NCBI GenBank assembly: GCA_964534995.1
Contig: CAZHSC010000082.1
Coordinates: 1 to 14,587 of the forward strand
Direction: 5' to 3'
Source: JAJTFW01 sp964534995
GTDB lineage: Bacteria; Bacteroidota; Bacteroidia; AKYH767-A; OLB10
DNA length: 14,587 bases
The notes beneath the pieces are model-generated. The model did not search any database and had not been told where the DNA came from. It saw only the letters and a program-made list of their open reading frames with translations. Shown in pieces: positions 6,737 through 13,579 of this stretch (position 1 is its first letter; each line of letters starts with the position of its first letter). The position numbers and the translations under genes are program-made.

Positions 6737-8176
6737 CTAATCTGTAATTTGTTTTTTCTTTTCAATAATGGCTCCCAGCATGGCTGCAAGTGGAATCAAC
6801 AGTAAAAGGTCGCAATGAAGCAGGTATCTCATTTCAATGTTACGATAAAAAAAGCAAAGAATGAAATACCACAATGTAAAGTAGGTAAGGCATAAAGTGC
6901 CGAAGGACGCGCTGAACCATTTTCTTTTGTAGTTGAGCACTATTGCCAGGAGTCCGAGGAATATAAGCAAGGTGCGGTACAGGAACAGTGAAGATCCTGC
7001 GATTTTCACAGCCATACCTTTGTCGCCGTACAGGTTGAATTTGAAGAAACACTTTTTCAGATTTGACAGGGGAACAAGCAAGTAATAATTAAGGGGATTG
7101 TTTTTAACCTGGTGTTCTTTCAGTAACAGGAAATTGGCTGCGATTTCTTCATCGCAGTTATTTCCGGGAGCCACCGTGTGTTTTACAATACCAGCATGGT
7201 ACATGAAGTAACTCAATCCTGTTCCGCAGGTACGGAATAATGCAATCGTGCGGCTTAACAAAAGGGAGTCGCCGGGGGTTTTATAGGCGTCATCGGGCCA
7301 TTCTACAATCAGGTTTTCGGTGATTTGACGGTATTGCGGCTGATGATCGGTTTTTACCGAGAAGATGTACTCCATAAATGCCATATAATCCGGCGACCAG
7401 TGTTTACCTACCCGTAAATCTTGTGATAGTACCAGTCTGTTGTGGAAAATAAGATTTCTGGCGGGCCATAACCCATACAACAGGGCGAAACTCAGGGTGT
7501 AAAACACAAGCCCCCTTTTAATCCCTTCCCGGTGTCGGTTCAGGAGGAAGTAAATACCAATGGCCGGTACGATGAATATACACTGTAATCGTGTAAGTAC
7601 TGCCATTCCGGTAAAAAGTCCGCTTACTATCAGATGTTTTTTACTTTCCGGATGCTTAAGAAGGAAGTACAGTGATGTGATCAGAAAAAATACACTGGTC
7701 GCTTCAGCATATAGCACCGGTGTCCACACAATGATGAATGGATAGAACGCATAGAGCAGCGCGGCAAGAAGTGCTGAAAGGGTCCTGCCACTGATACGAA
7801 AGGTGATGTGAAACACCATCCAGATGGCGAGGGTATCCAGAAATATCTGAGTCCAGGATAATGCCTGTAGCGCGATAGTAAGGTTGGAACCGCAAATAAA
7901 ATAGAAAATGCCAATCAGAAAGGCGAAACCCGGAGGGCGAAAAAATTTGGCATTCTCTACATCAAGGTCGCTGGAATAAAGGCCATGATGAATCAGGTTC
8001 ATGATCGAGTCGATCCATCCGTAAGTATCTCCCTGAACCTGGAAGTTTTCACTGCCGAAATAAAATTTTCCTCCCGCAAGAAGAAAGAATACTCTCAGCA
8101 GCATACCGGCAACGACGATCCAGCTGAGCCATTTTTTACCGGATGAGGAAGGTTGATAATTTATTTTTTCGACCAT
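6737..8176 (-). CDS. GT39-like (PMT/ArnT type) GT-C membrane glycosyltransferase
   Basis: This is a polytopic GT-C fold transferase that should use a polyprenyl-phosphate-linked sugar on the periplasmic side. A short cytoplasmic N-terminus precedes a first membrane segment (about 18-35), then a first periplasmic loop with the acidic QGDTYGW (Asp50), the site of the catalytic acid in this fold. FFRPPGFAFLIG (78-89) and YPFIIVWTPVLYAEA (145-159) match the PMT_2/ArnT pattern. Further membrane segments run to about 235. A soluble stretch of about 150 residues follows, then three C-terminal membrane segments. Its ATG overlaps the end of the upstream methyltransferase gene by 16 nt, indicating translational coupling. 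The GtrB-like enzyme two genes upstream would make its donor. The sugar and acceptor are unknown. Confidence 0.82.
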   Translation of the reverse strand: MVEKINYQPSSSGKKWLSWIVVAGMLLRVFFLLAGGKFYFGSENFQVQGDTYGWIDSIMNLIHHGLYSSDLDVENAKFFRPPGFAFLIGIFYFICGSNLTIALQALSWTQIFLDTLAIWMVFHITFRISGRTLSALLAALLYAFYPFIIVWTPVLYAEATSVFFLITSLYFLLKHPESKKHLIVSGLFTGMAVLTRLQCIFIVPAIGIYFLLNRHREGIKRGLVFYTLSFALLYGLWPARNLIFHNRLVLSQDLRVGKHWSPDYMAFMEYIFSVKTDHQPQYRQITENLIVEWPDDAYKTPGDSLLLSRTIALFRTCGTGLSYFMYHAGIVKHTVAPGNNCDEEIAANFLLLKEHQVKNNPLNYYLLVPLSNLKKCFFKFNLYGDKGMAVKIAGSSLFLYRTLLIFLGLLAIVLNYKRKWFSASFGTLCLTYFTLWYFILCFFYRNIEMRYLLHCDLLLLIPLAAMLGAIIEKKKQITD

Positions 8177-8904
8177 AGCAGCATATAAGAGATACCAAAT
8201 GGAAATGAGAATTTGTTTTTGAGAACCAGATTCTCCGATTTAAAGAGATGGTAGAAAAGGCCGGAAAAGACCTGGCTTCCCCTGATGGTGAAATCCGATC
8301 CTGCTCCTTCACGCAAACTGTTGGTGGGAAGAATTTTTGAAAGTAGACGGAAACAGCTTACCGGTATAAATAGTAAAAAGTTGAAATAACTGGCAAATAC
8401 GATGGTTCCCATATCAGAAAATAATTTCCGGAAATTATTTGCAGTGTATCTCCTTACATGATGATTTACCGTATCGTGATTGCTCCAAAGGAAATGGAAA
8501 GCAGGTACGGTACAGAAAACATGACCTTTTTTTGTGCAAACGCGTTTTAATTCACTTGCTGCCAATGCGTCCTCTTCCACATGTTCCAATACGTCAAATG
8601 CACAAACCAGATCATAGATTTCATCATGAAATGGCAGGGCGGTTACGGAGGCTTCTGTCACCTCCATCTTTAAATCATGTCTCAGGAACTGACAACAGTC
8701 GTGGTCATATTCAACGGAAGTGACTTTCCCATACCGTGATAACATTTCCGAAGTGGATCCGGTGGCCACACCAACGTTGAGGATATTCAACTTATTTCCG
8801 GAAGCAATTTTCTTTACTTGTGTTTCCAATATGAAACTCCGGGCGGTAAACCACCAGTGTTTACGCTCCAGTTCATAATATTCCCTGAAGTAATTACTGT
8901 CCAT
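8161..8904 (-). CDS. Class I SAM-dependent methyltransferase
   Basis: The 247-residue product opens with YYELERKHWWFTARS (9-23), a signature often seen in methyltransferases of glycan clusters. The SAM-binding motif I is LNVGVATGSTS (42-52), where the usual GCGTG glycine-cysteine-glycine core is changed to GVATG. The acidic residue after strand 2 is in SVEYDHD (63-69), and FDVLEHVEED (103-112) gives the post-II region. The C-terminal third is rich in hydrophobic residues (FNFLLFIPVSCFRLL) and may touch the membrane. It overlaps the GtrB-like gene by 11 nt and the GT39-like gene by 16 nt, so the three proteins are probably made together. A sugar hydroxyl or a lipid-linked sugar is a plausible target, which is inference only. 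The sequence contains a 22-bp perfect palindrome at 8419-8440. Confidence 0.85.
   Translation of the reverse strand: MDSNYFREYYELERKHWWFTARSFILETQVKKIASGNKLNILNVGVATGSTSEMLSRYGKVTSVEYDHDCCQFLRHDLKMEVTEASVTALPFHDEIYDLVCAFDVLEHVEEDALAASELKRVCTKKGHVFCTVPAFHFLWSNHDTVNHHVRRYTANNFRKLFSDMGTIVFASYFNFLLFIPVSCFRLLSKILPTNSLREGAGSDFTIRGSQVFSGLFYHLFKSENLVLKNKFSFPFGISYMLLWSKK
8419..8440. repeat. 22-bp perfect palindrome inside the methyltransferase gene
   Basis: AAATAATTTCC is followed without a spacer by its exact reverse complement, giving 11 matched base pairs on each side. The stretch encodes NNFRKLF in the methyltransferase. It may be a coding coincidence, since the region is AT-rich, or a dimer binding site. 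There is no spacer, so it cannot form a normal RNA hairpin loop without opening its central pairs. Confidence 0.6.
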
Positions 8905-9856
8905 GCTTTACTTCAGCTTTACTGATTACCTGATCGATAATAAAAAGCGGCCTGTTTCTGACCTGGTTGTATATCCTGAGCACATATTCCCCGATAAGTC
9001 CGATAGAAATCAATTGCACACCGCTAAAAAGAACAATCGCCACGATGAGTGTGGTAAAACCTGCAGGAACATCATTGTGTACTATCCTTTGATAAATTAC
9101 ATAGGCGATATAAATCAGGGATAAGAGAATGGAATAGATGCCCAGGTGGGTAATCAGTTTTACCGGGAACTCACTGAAATTAAATATGCCATTAAATGCA
9201 AGGTTCAGCAATTGCCGGAAACTGTAACTCGATTGACCTTCTAGTCTGGGATCCCTTTCATAAGCAAGTCCCGTTTGCCGATAGCCTACCCAGGAGCGCA
9301 TCCCCCTTAAATACCTGCTTTGCTCTGGCATCTGTACCAATTGATCAACCACCCGCCTCGACATTAAACCAAAGTCACCACTGTCAATGGGAATATTAAA
9401 ATTACTGACAGAACGCTGCAGCCGGTAATAGGACCAGTATGCCAGTCGTTTTAAAGGACCTTCTTTTCTCTTGCGCCTTACCGCATACACCACATCAAAG
9501 CCTTCCAGGTATTTATTATAAAAATCTACGATCAACTCGGGCGGATCCTGTAAATCTCCATCCATTACCATCACCGCCCGGGTGGCCCTCGCTTTTGAAA
9601 GACCGGCCGAAAGCGCCAGTTGGTGTCCGTGATTGCGCGACAGGATGATGCCAAGGTAACGGCTGTCACTTTCACATTTGGCTTTGATCAGCGCTGCCGT
9701 CTGGTCACGGCTTCCATCGTCAATCAACACCACTTCGGCTTTAAAAGGAAGATTAAGTATTACATTTTCAAGCCTTTCGGTAAGTTTTGGAAACACTTTC
9801 GCCTCATTGTAAAGAGGGATAACGATGGATACATCCGGTGCTGACGATGGGCTCAT
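8894..9856 (-). CDS. GT2 polyprenyl-phosphate glycosyltransferase (GtrB/ArnC/DPM1-like)
   Basis: This membrane-anchored GT-A enzyme is expected to transfer a sugar from a nucleotide donor to undecaprenyl phosphate on the cytoplasmic face. The GT2 domain starts at VSIVIPLYNEAKVF (9-22). It has DDGSRDQT (46-53), LSRNHGHQLALSAGL (72-86), the metal-binding MDGDLQDPPE (98-107) and SGDFGLMSR (159-167), with YLRGMRSWVGYRQ (182-194) and RDPRLEGQSSYSF (201-213) as in GtrB and ArnC. Two membrane segments follow at about 236-258 and 266-293. The length of 320 is normal for the family. It is the first gene of the minus-strand unit, starts at ATG 9856 and sits just behind a strong Bacteroidota promoter. 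It overlaps the methyltransferase gene by 11 nt. Together with the GT39-like enzyme it forms a donor-and-transferase pair. The sugar identity is unknown. Confidence 0.92.
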   Translation of the reverse strand: MSPSSAPDVSIVIPLYNEAKVFPKLTERLENVILNLPFKAEVVLIDDGSRDQTAALIKAKCESDSRYLGIILSRNHGHQLALSAGLSKARATRAVMVMDGDLQDPPELIVDFYNKYLEGFDVVYAVRRKRKEGPLKRLAYWSYYRLQRSVSNFNIPIDSGDFGLMSRRVVDQLVQMPEQSRYLRGMRSWVGYRQTGLAYERDPRLEGQSSYSFRQLLNLAFNGIFNFSEFPVKLITHLGIYSILLSLIYIAYVIYQRIVHNDVPAGFTTLIVAIVLFSGVQLISIGLIGEYVLRIYNQVRNRPLFIIDQVISKAEVKHGQ

Positions 9857-9878
9857 ACAGAGGGGCAGGGAGAATCTC

Positions 9879-9909
9879 CAAACTTAAAGGATTTCTGATA
9901 ATCGGCAAA
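9879..9909 (-). promoter_or_regulatory. Bacteroidota-type promoter for the GT2-MT-GT39-asnB unit
   Basis: Read on the minus strand, TTTG (9909-9906) is followed by 19 bases and then TAAGTTTG (9886-9879), an exact fit to the Bacteroidota consensus TTTG-N19-TAnnTTTG. Transcription would start near 9872, leaving a leader of about 16 nt before ATG 9856. A small palindrome, GGAGA-A-TCTCC (9869-9879), covers the expected start point and touches the -7 box. It could be an operator, but it is short enough to be chance. Confidence 0.65.
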
Positions 9910-9968
9910 AGCAAAATCAAGGAAGGGATGCGACCTTGTTGAATAAAAATTATCATTTTTGAAGTTCT

Positions 9969-10904
9969 ATGTTGAACGCCGCCCTTGTTACGGAAATTAC
10001 GCGGATTTATTCCTATTGTAAAGAGAATTGTAAAGCATACGAACGATGGCCCTCTTATTACAAACGAAGGTATTATGAATTTTTATCCTACCTCGAGGTC
10101 ATGCCCGACCAAAGATTTAACAGCGTATTGGAACTGGGATGTGGCATAGGCTATCAAAGTGCCTTTTTATCAAAAATCGCGGATAGGGTAGTGGCTACTG
10201 ATTTGCCTGAACCCGATGTACAGGCGCATGCTCCCGGAATGAAATTGGCAGGCTTACTCCACGAAAGACTGGCAATAGCCAATGTTGAACTGATTGCCTG
10301 TTCGGCAGAGGAACTTCCTTTTGAAGATAACAGTTTCGACCTGGTGTATTCCAGTCATGTTCTTGAGCATATCCCGGATCAGGAAAAGGCATTAAGGGAA
10401 ATCAGCAGGGTGCTGAAACCGGGTGGACTTCACTTTTGCGTAGTACCCACCAGGGCAGATAAGGTGTATGCCTTTTTCAATTTTTTCAGTTACCTTTTTA
10501 TCAGGATGCTTGCCCTGCTGTGGAAAAAATTGCAGGGTAGAACCAAATCGGGAGCCGGTAATTACGCTCTCGGCGGTGCTGCTGCAGGCACCAGAACTCC
10601 CGGTATTCTTAAGTATTTTCCATTCCCGCCTCCGCATGGGGCCAATTCTCATTATCTCGATGAATTAAAGAAATGGACCCCGGGCAATTGGTACAGACTG
10701 CTCGCCTCCGCACCTCAGATGGAAAAAGTGGAAATCCGTACCACGCAATTTAATCCCCTGCTTTCATTGCTGGGCGCTGTATTACCCGTGCTGGGTACTT
10801 CCCTTCATGGTATCACCCGCAAAGCGGAACGGTCATTGGGAAGATTTTCCTTTTTTCGTGCAATTGGATTAAATTCAGTGATGATTCTCCGGAAGAAAGG
10901 CTAA
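9969..10904 (+). CDS. Class I SAM-dependent methyltransferase (Methyltransf_11 type)
   Basis: The 311-residue product has a clear Rossmann-type methyltransferase domain at about 50-160: VLELGCGIGYQSAFL (53-67) is motif I, VVATDLPEPD (74-83) holds the acidic ribose-binding residue, and SAEELPFEDNSFDLVYSSHV (112-131) with LEHIPD and VLKPGG completes the fold. The C-terminal half is less typical: a hydrophobic stretch (about 168-186), a Gly/Ala-rich segment, FPFPPPHG, and a second hydrophobic segment near LLSLLGAVLPVLGTS. These suggest membrane contact or a larger acceptor. It is the first gene of the rightward unit, divergent from the GT2 gene across 112 bp. I see no clean consensus promoter for it. 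One base separates its TAA from the ATG of the flippase gene. The target is unknown; a lipid-linked glycan or sugar hydroxyl is plausible. Confidence 0.88.
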   Translation: MLNAALVTEITRIYSYCKENCKAYERWPSYYKRRYYEFLSYLEVMPDQRFNSVLELGCGIGYQSAFLSKIADRVVATDLPEPDVQAHAPGMKLAGLLHERLAIANVELIACSAEELPFEDNSFDLVYSSHVLEHIPDQEKALREISRVLKPGGLHFCVVPTRADKVYAFFNFFSYLFIRMLALLWKKLQGRTKSGAGNYALGGAAAGTRTPGILKYFPFPPPHGANSHYLDELKKWTPGNWYRLLASAPQMEKVEIRTTQFNPLLSLLGAVLPVLGTSLHGITRKAERSLGRFSFFRAIGLNSVMILRKKG

Positions 10905-10905
10905 T

Positions 10906-12381
10906 ATGACAGCTAGCAAATCGGCGAAAGTGATGGTGCTCACCATCGGGAACGGAATCAACCTCCTGATTAATTTCCTTACGCTGCCTTATCTTGTTCG
11001 TTCGCTCTCGCTCCTGGATTACGGAACCTATGGGCAGGTGCTGCTGGTCATTACGCTCCTGCAGGGGATTTTTACATTTAGTTTTAACCAGGTTTCCAAT
11101 GTATACTTTTCACGCAACAGCCACTCACCGGCTGACGTGTTTTCAACATTAATGCGAATCACCCTCTGGATGAGCCTCGGCGGGACGCTTCTCATGGCTG
11201 TTCTGATTCCTTTTCTGCACATGGCTTTTGATAACCCCGATCTGCCGGACCTGCTTTGGATATCACTTATAAACCTGCTGGGGCAAGTTCCCGTACCTAT
11301 AATCATTTCGGTACTGATCTATTTCGGCCGTGTACAACAGGCTACTTCCGTTCTTGTAGTCACCAATCTCCTGAAAATTGCCGGGATGTTTGTTTCCATT
11401 CAGTTTTTTCATTCAACGGAAATACTGATGGCCTGGCTCAGTGTTGTCAGCATACTTCAAACGCTCCTTCTGTTTTTTCAGGTACCCAGGCATATCCGTG
11501 AACTTCGTACATTCTCACCCCTCCTGGCGAGGTCCTTTTTTGCGATGGCCACTCCGCTCACTATTTCATCCCTGATCGAGAAATCGCTGGTATATGTTGA
11601 CGGTATGATGATCTCCACTATGCTGGATACAGGGGCTTACGCTTTTTACAGGGCGGGAGCCGTTGAAGTTCCTTTTATCGCGACACTTTATGGGGCTGTT
11701 GCCGCCATTGTTATGCCCGAAGTGGCAAAACTCCTGGGAGAAAAAAATTACAGGGAAGTTGTTAAACTTAAAAGAACGGCCATATCCGGTACCGCCTTTT
11801 TTGTTTACCCTGTCCTGATCTTTTTATTGTTTTTTTCACAACCCCTTATCCGTTTTTATTTATCAGATGCCTATGCTTCCAGCGCTGTCATTTTTGCCAT
11901 CTTTAATCTTTCGCTCCTCATACGCATTAATGATTACCAGGATATCCTGATTGTTGGGGGACATAGCCGTTATATCTTTTTTTCAGTAATTGTTTCCTCC
12001 ATCCTGAACCTTATATTGAATTTTATCCTGATATCGTGGATGGGGGCCACTGGCAGCGCCATTGCCTTCATCATCAGCCTTGTATTTTTTGCCGCGATGC
12101 TCACCTTCAAAACGCTCAGCGTGGTGCATTGCTCTTTCACCGACCTTTTTGATATAGGGCACATAGCAAAAGTCTCCCTCCTGGCATTTTCAATATGCGT
12201 AATGGTAAAGTTCTTATACATGATTGCCGGAGCGGGGGTTTGGTTTATTATTTTTGCTGCACCTGTATATGGGGTACTGGTAATGCTTGCCGGATGGAAA
12301 TGGAATCTCATGCCCTTGGCAGTACAGGGAATGATCAGGAATAAATGGCAACATTTTAAAAGCAGACTCGGATGGGCCTAG
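10906..12381 (+). CDS. Wzx-type lipid-linked oligosaccharide flippase (MOP superfamily)
   Basis: This 491-residue protein is hydrophobic from end to end, with about 12-14 membrane segments, as in Wzx/RfbX flippases that move undecaprenyl-diphosphate-linked repeat units to the periplasmic face. Features seen in the family are the N-terminal LINFLTLPYLVRSLSLLDYG (residues 21-40), where a conserved Arg/Asp-Tyr-Gly cluster follows the first segment, the mid-protein SLVYVDGMMISTMLDTGAYA (a charged segment with Asp in the membrane), and the later NLILNFILISWMGATGSAIA. The start is ATG 10906, one base after the methyltransferase stop. Its 3' end overlaps the acetyltransferase gene by 10 nt. Its presence indicates a Wzx/Wzy-dependent route, to be completed by the candidate polymerase at 3353. 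Confidence 0.9.
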   Translation: MTASKSAKVMVLTIGNGINLLINFLTLPYLVRSLSLLDYGTYGQVLLVITLLQGIFTFSFNQVSNVYFSRNSHSPADVFSTLMRITLWMSLGGTLLMAVLIPFLHMAFDNPDLPDLLWISLINLLGQVPVPIIISVLIYFGRVQQATSVLVVTNLLKIAGMFVSIQFFHSTEILMAWLSVVSILQTLLLFFQVPRHIRELRTFSPLLARSFFAMATPLTISSLIEKSLVYVDGMMISTMLDTGAYAFYRAGAVEVPFIATLYGAVAAIVMPEVAKLLGEKNYREVVKLKRTAISGTAFFVYPVLIFLLFFSQPLIRFYLSDAYASSAVIFAIFNLSLLIRINDYQDILIVGGHSRYIFFSVIVSSILNLILNFILISWMGATGSAIAFIISLVFFAAMLTFKTLSVVHCSFTDLFDIGHIAKVSLLAFSICVMVKFLYMIAGAGVWFIIFAAPVYGVLVMLAGWKWNLMPLAVQGMIRNKWQHFKSRLGWA

Positions 12382-12887
12382 GGATTTTATCAAAGTATTA
12401 TCGTGCGATTGGGAGGCCTTATTACGTACGCTTCCCTATCGGACAATTGCTGATAAACTGGATCTTTCAGCGCATGTTCAGGGTCAATGCGGAAGTGCCG
12501 TACTCGGTTCATTATACCAATAAAATCACGGGCTGGAAGAACTGCCGCTTTGAGGATGATACTGCGCTGGCTAATCTGTGCTCAAGCGGTGGGGCATACA
12601 TCGCAGTATTCGACGGAACCACACTGGAGGTAGGAGCAGGTACCATCTGGGCTTATAACATTTGTATCCAAACCGCCAATCATTTGCCCGGAAAACTTGA
12701 CCAATATGAAACAGCCTCCGTAAAAATCGGACGTAACTGCTGGCTGGGGAATGGCGTGGTGCTGACCGCGGGCGTGCAACTGGGAAATAATGTGGTGGTG
12801 GGTGCCAATGCCGTCGTGACAAAATCTTTTCCCGATAATGTGATGATTGCCGGTGTGCCCGCCCGTGTCATCCGTGAAATTCCCTGA
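12372..12887 (+). CDS. Left-handed beta-helix (hexapeptide) O-acetyltransferase
   Basis: The 171-residue product belongs to the hexapeptide-repeat acyltransferases, soluble trimers that transfer acetyl from acetyl-CoA to sugar hydroxyls or amines. Hexapeptide coils are visible from about residue 78 (IAVFDGTTLEVGAGTIWAYN). QTANH (100-104) carries the likely catalytic His104. The classic C-terminal coils are SVKIGRNCWLGNGVVLTAGV (116-135), LGNNVVVGANAVVTKSFPDN and IAGVPARVIREI. The first 50 residues are non-repetitive and somewhat hydrophobic near 21-36. The ATG lies inside the end of the flippase gene (10-nt overlap), so translation is probably coupled. The acceptor is likely a sugar of the repeat unit or its nucleotide precursor. 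Confidence 0.88.
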   Translation: MGLGILSKYYRAIGRPYYVRFPIGQLLINWIFQRMFRVNAEVPYSVHYTNKITGWKNCRFEDDTALANLCSSGGAYIAVFDGTTLEVGAGTIWAYNICIQTANHLPGKLDQYETASVKIGRNCWLGNGVVLTAGVQLGNNVVVGANAVVTKSFPDNVMIAGVPARVIREIP

Positions 12888-12920
12888 TCTTTCCGTGTTA
12901 GCGGGTATCCCTTAATTCTG

Positions 12921-12928
12921 TAATTTTG
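12921..12928 (+). promoter_or_regulatory. Candidate -7 box upstream of the PIG-L gene
   Basis: TAATTTTG fits the Bacteroidota -7 consensus TAnnTTTG and lies 14 nt before ATG 12943, in the only sizeable gap (55 nt) of the rightward unit. No good TTTG is found at the -33 distance; the nearest is a TTTCCG at 12890. It may be an internal promoter for the deacetylase and LpxD-like genes. Confidence 0.35.
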
Positions 12929-12942
12929 CCTGTAAATATATT

Positions 12943-13572
12943 ATGTCCGATAAAACAATTCTGGTACTTGCTCCCCATACGGATGATGGAGAGTTAGGAT
13001 GTGGAGCGAGCATTGCCCGTAAAATCGAAGAAGGCTTTAAGGTGATTTACGTTGCTTTTTCTATTTGCTCAAGGTCACTGCCTGAAGGCTGGGATCCCCT
13101 TACTCTCGACAAGGAAGTACGTATTGCCACAAAGATATTGGGGCTTCACCCGGACGATCTTATACTTTATGATTATGATGTACGTCGTTTTAAAGAATTC
13201 AGACAGGATATTCTTGAAAACCTGGTCACCCTTAAAAACACTTATAATCCTTCCCTTGTGCTGGTTCCGTCTCCTACCGATATACATCAGGATCACCAGG
13301 TGATTTCGGAGGAGGGCCTGCGGGCATTTAAAAACACTTCCTTGCTGGGCTATGAATTGCCCTGGAACAATGTATCTTTCAACACCCGCTGTTTTATTAA
13401 GCTGGAAGAGCGGCATGTTTCAAGAAAAGTGGAGGCGCTTAAAGCCTACCAATCGCAGAATTACCGTACCTATCTCAACGAAACTTTCATCCGTTCGCTG
13501 GCCATCACGCGTGGCGTGCAGATCAATACGGAGTATGCCGAAGCTTTTGAAGTCATCCGCTGGATAAACTGA
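12943..13572 (+). CDS. PIG-L/LmbE-family N-deacetylase
   Basis: PIG-L proteins are zinc enzymes that remove acyl groups from N-acylated amino sugars, as in GlcNAc-PI, MshB and BshB2. The metal site is visible: VLAPHTDDGELGCG (8-21) supplies His12 and Asp15 with general base Asp14, and PTDIHQDH (111-118) supplies His118. The usual PHPDDE reads PHTDDGE here; the change of the sixth position from Glu to Gly while GELGCG is kept is seen in a subgroup of the family as I recall it. The length (209) is typical. It is a soluble cytoplasmic protein with no signal peptide, so it should act on a nucleotide sugar or lipid-linked intermediate. The LpxD-like acyltransferase follows after only 7 nt, suggesting that the freed amine is re-acylated. 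Confidence 0.9.
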   Translation: MSDKTILVLAPHTDDGELGCGASIARKIEEGFKVIYVAFSICSRSLPEGWDPLTLDKEVRIATKILGLHPDDLILYDYDVRRFKEFRQDILENLVTLKNTYNPSLVLVPSPTDIHQDHQVISEEGLRAFKNTSLLGYELPWNNVSFNTRCFIKLEERHVSRKVEALKAYQSQNYRTYLNETFIRSLAITRGVQINTEYAEAFEVIRWIN

Positions 13573-13579
13573 ACCGCCA

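Noticed and set aside
11970..12311. Open frame of 113 codons antisense to the flippase gene
   Set aside because: It is antisense to a clear membrane-protein gene, and its composition is that of a mirrored hydrophobic gene with no family signature.
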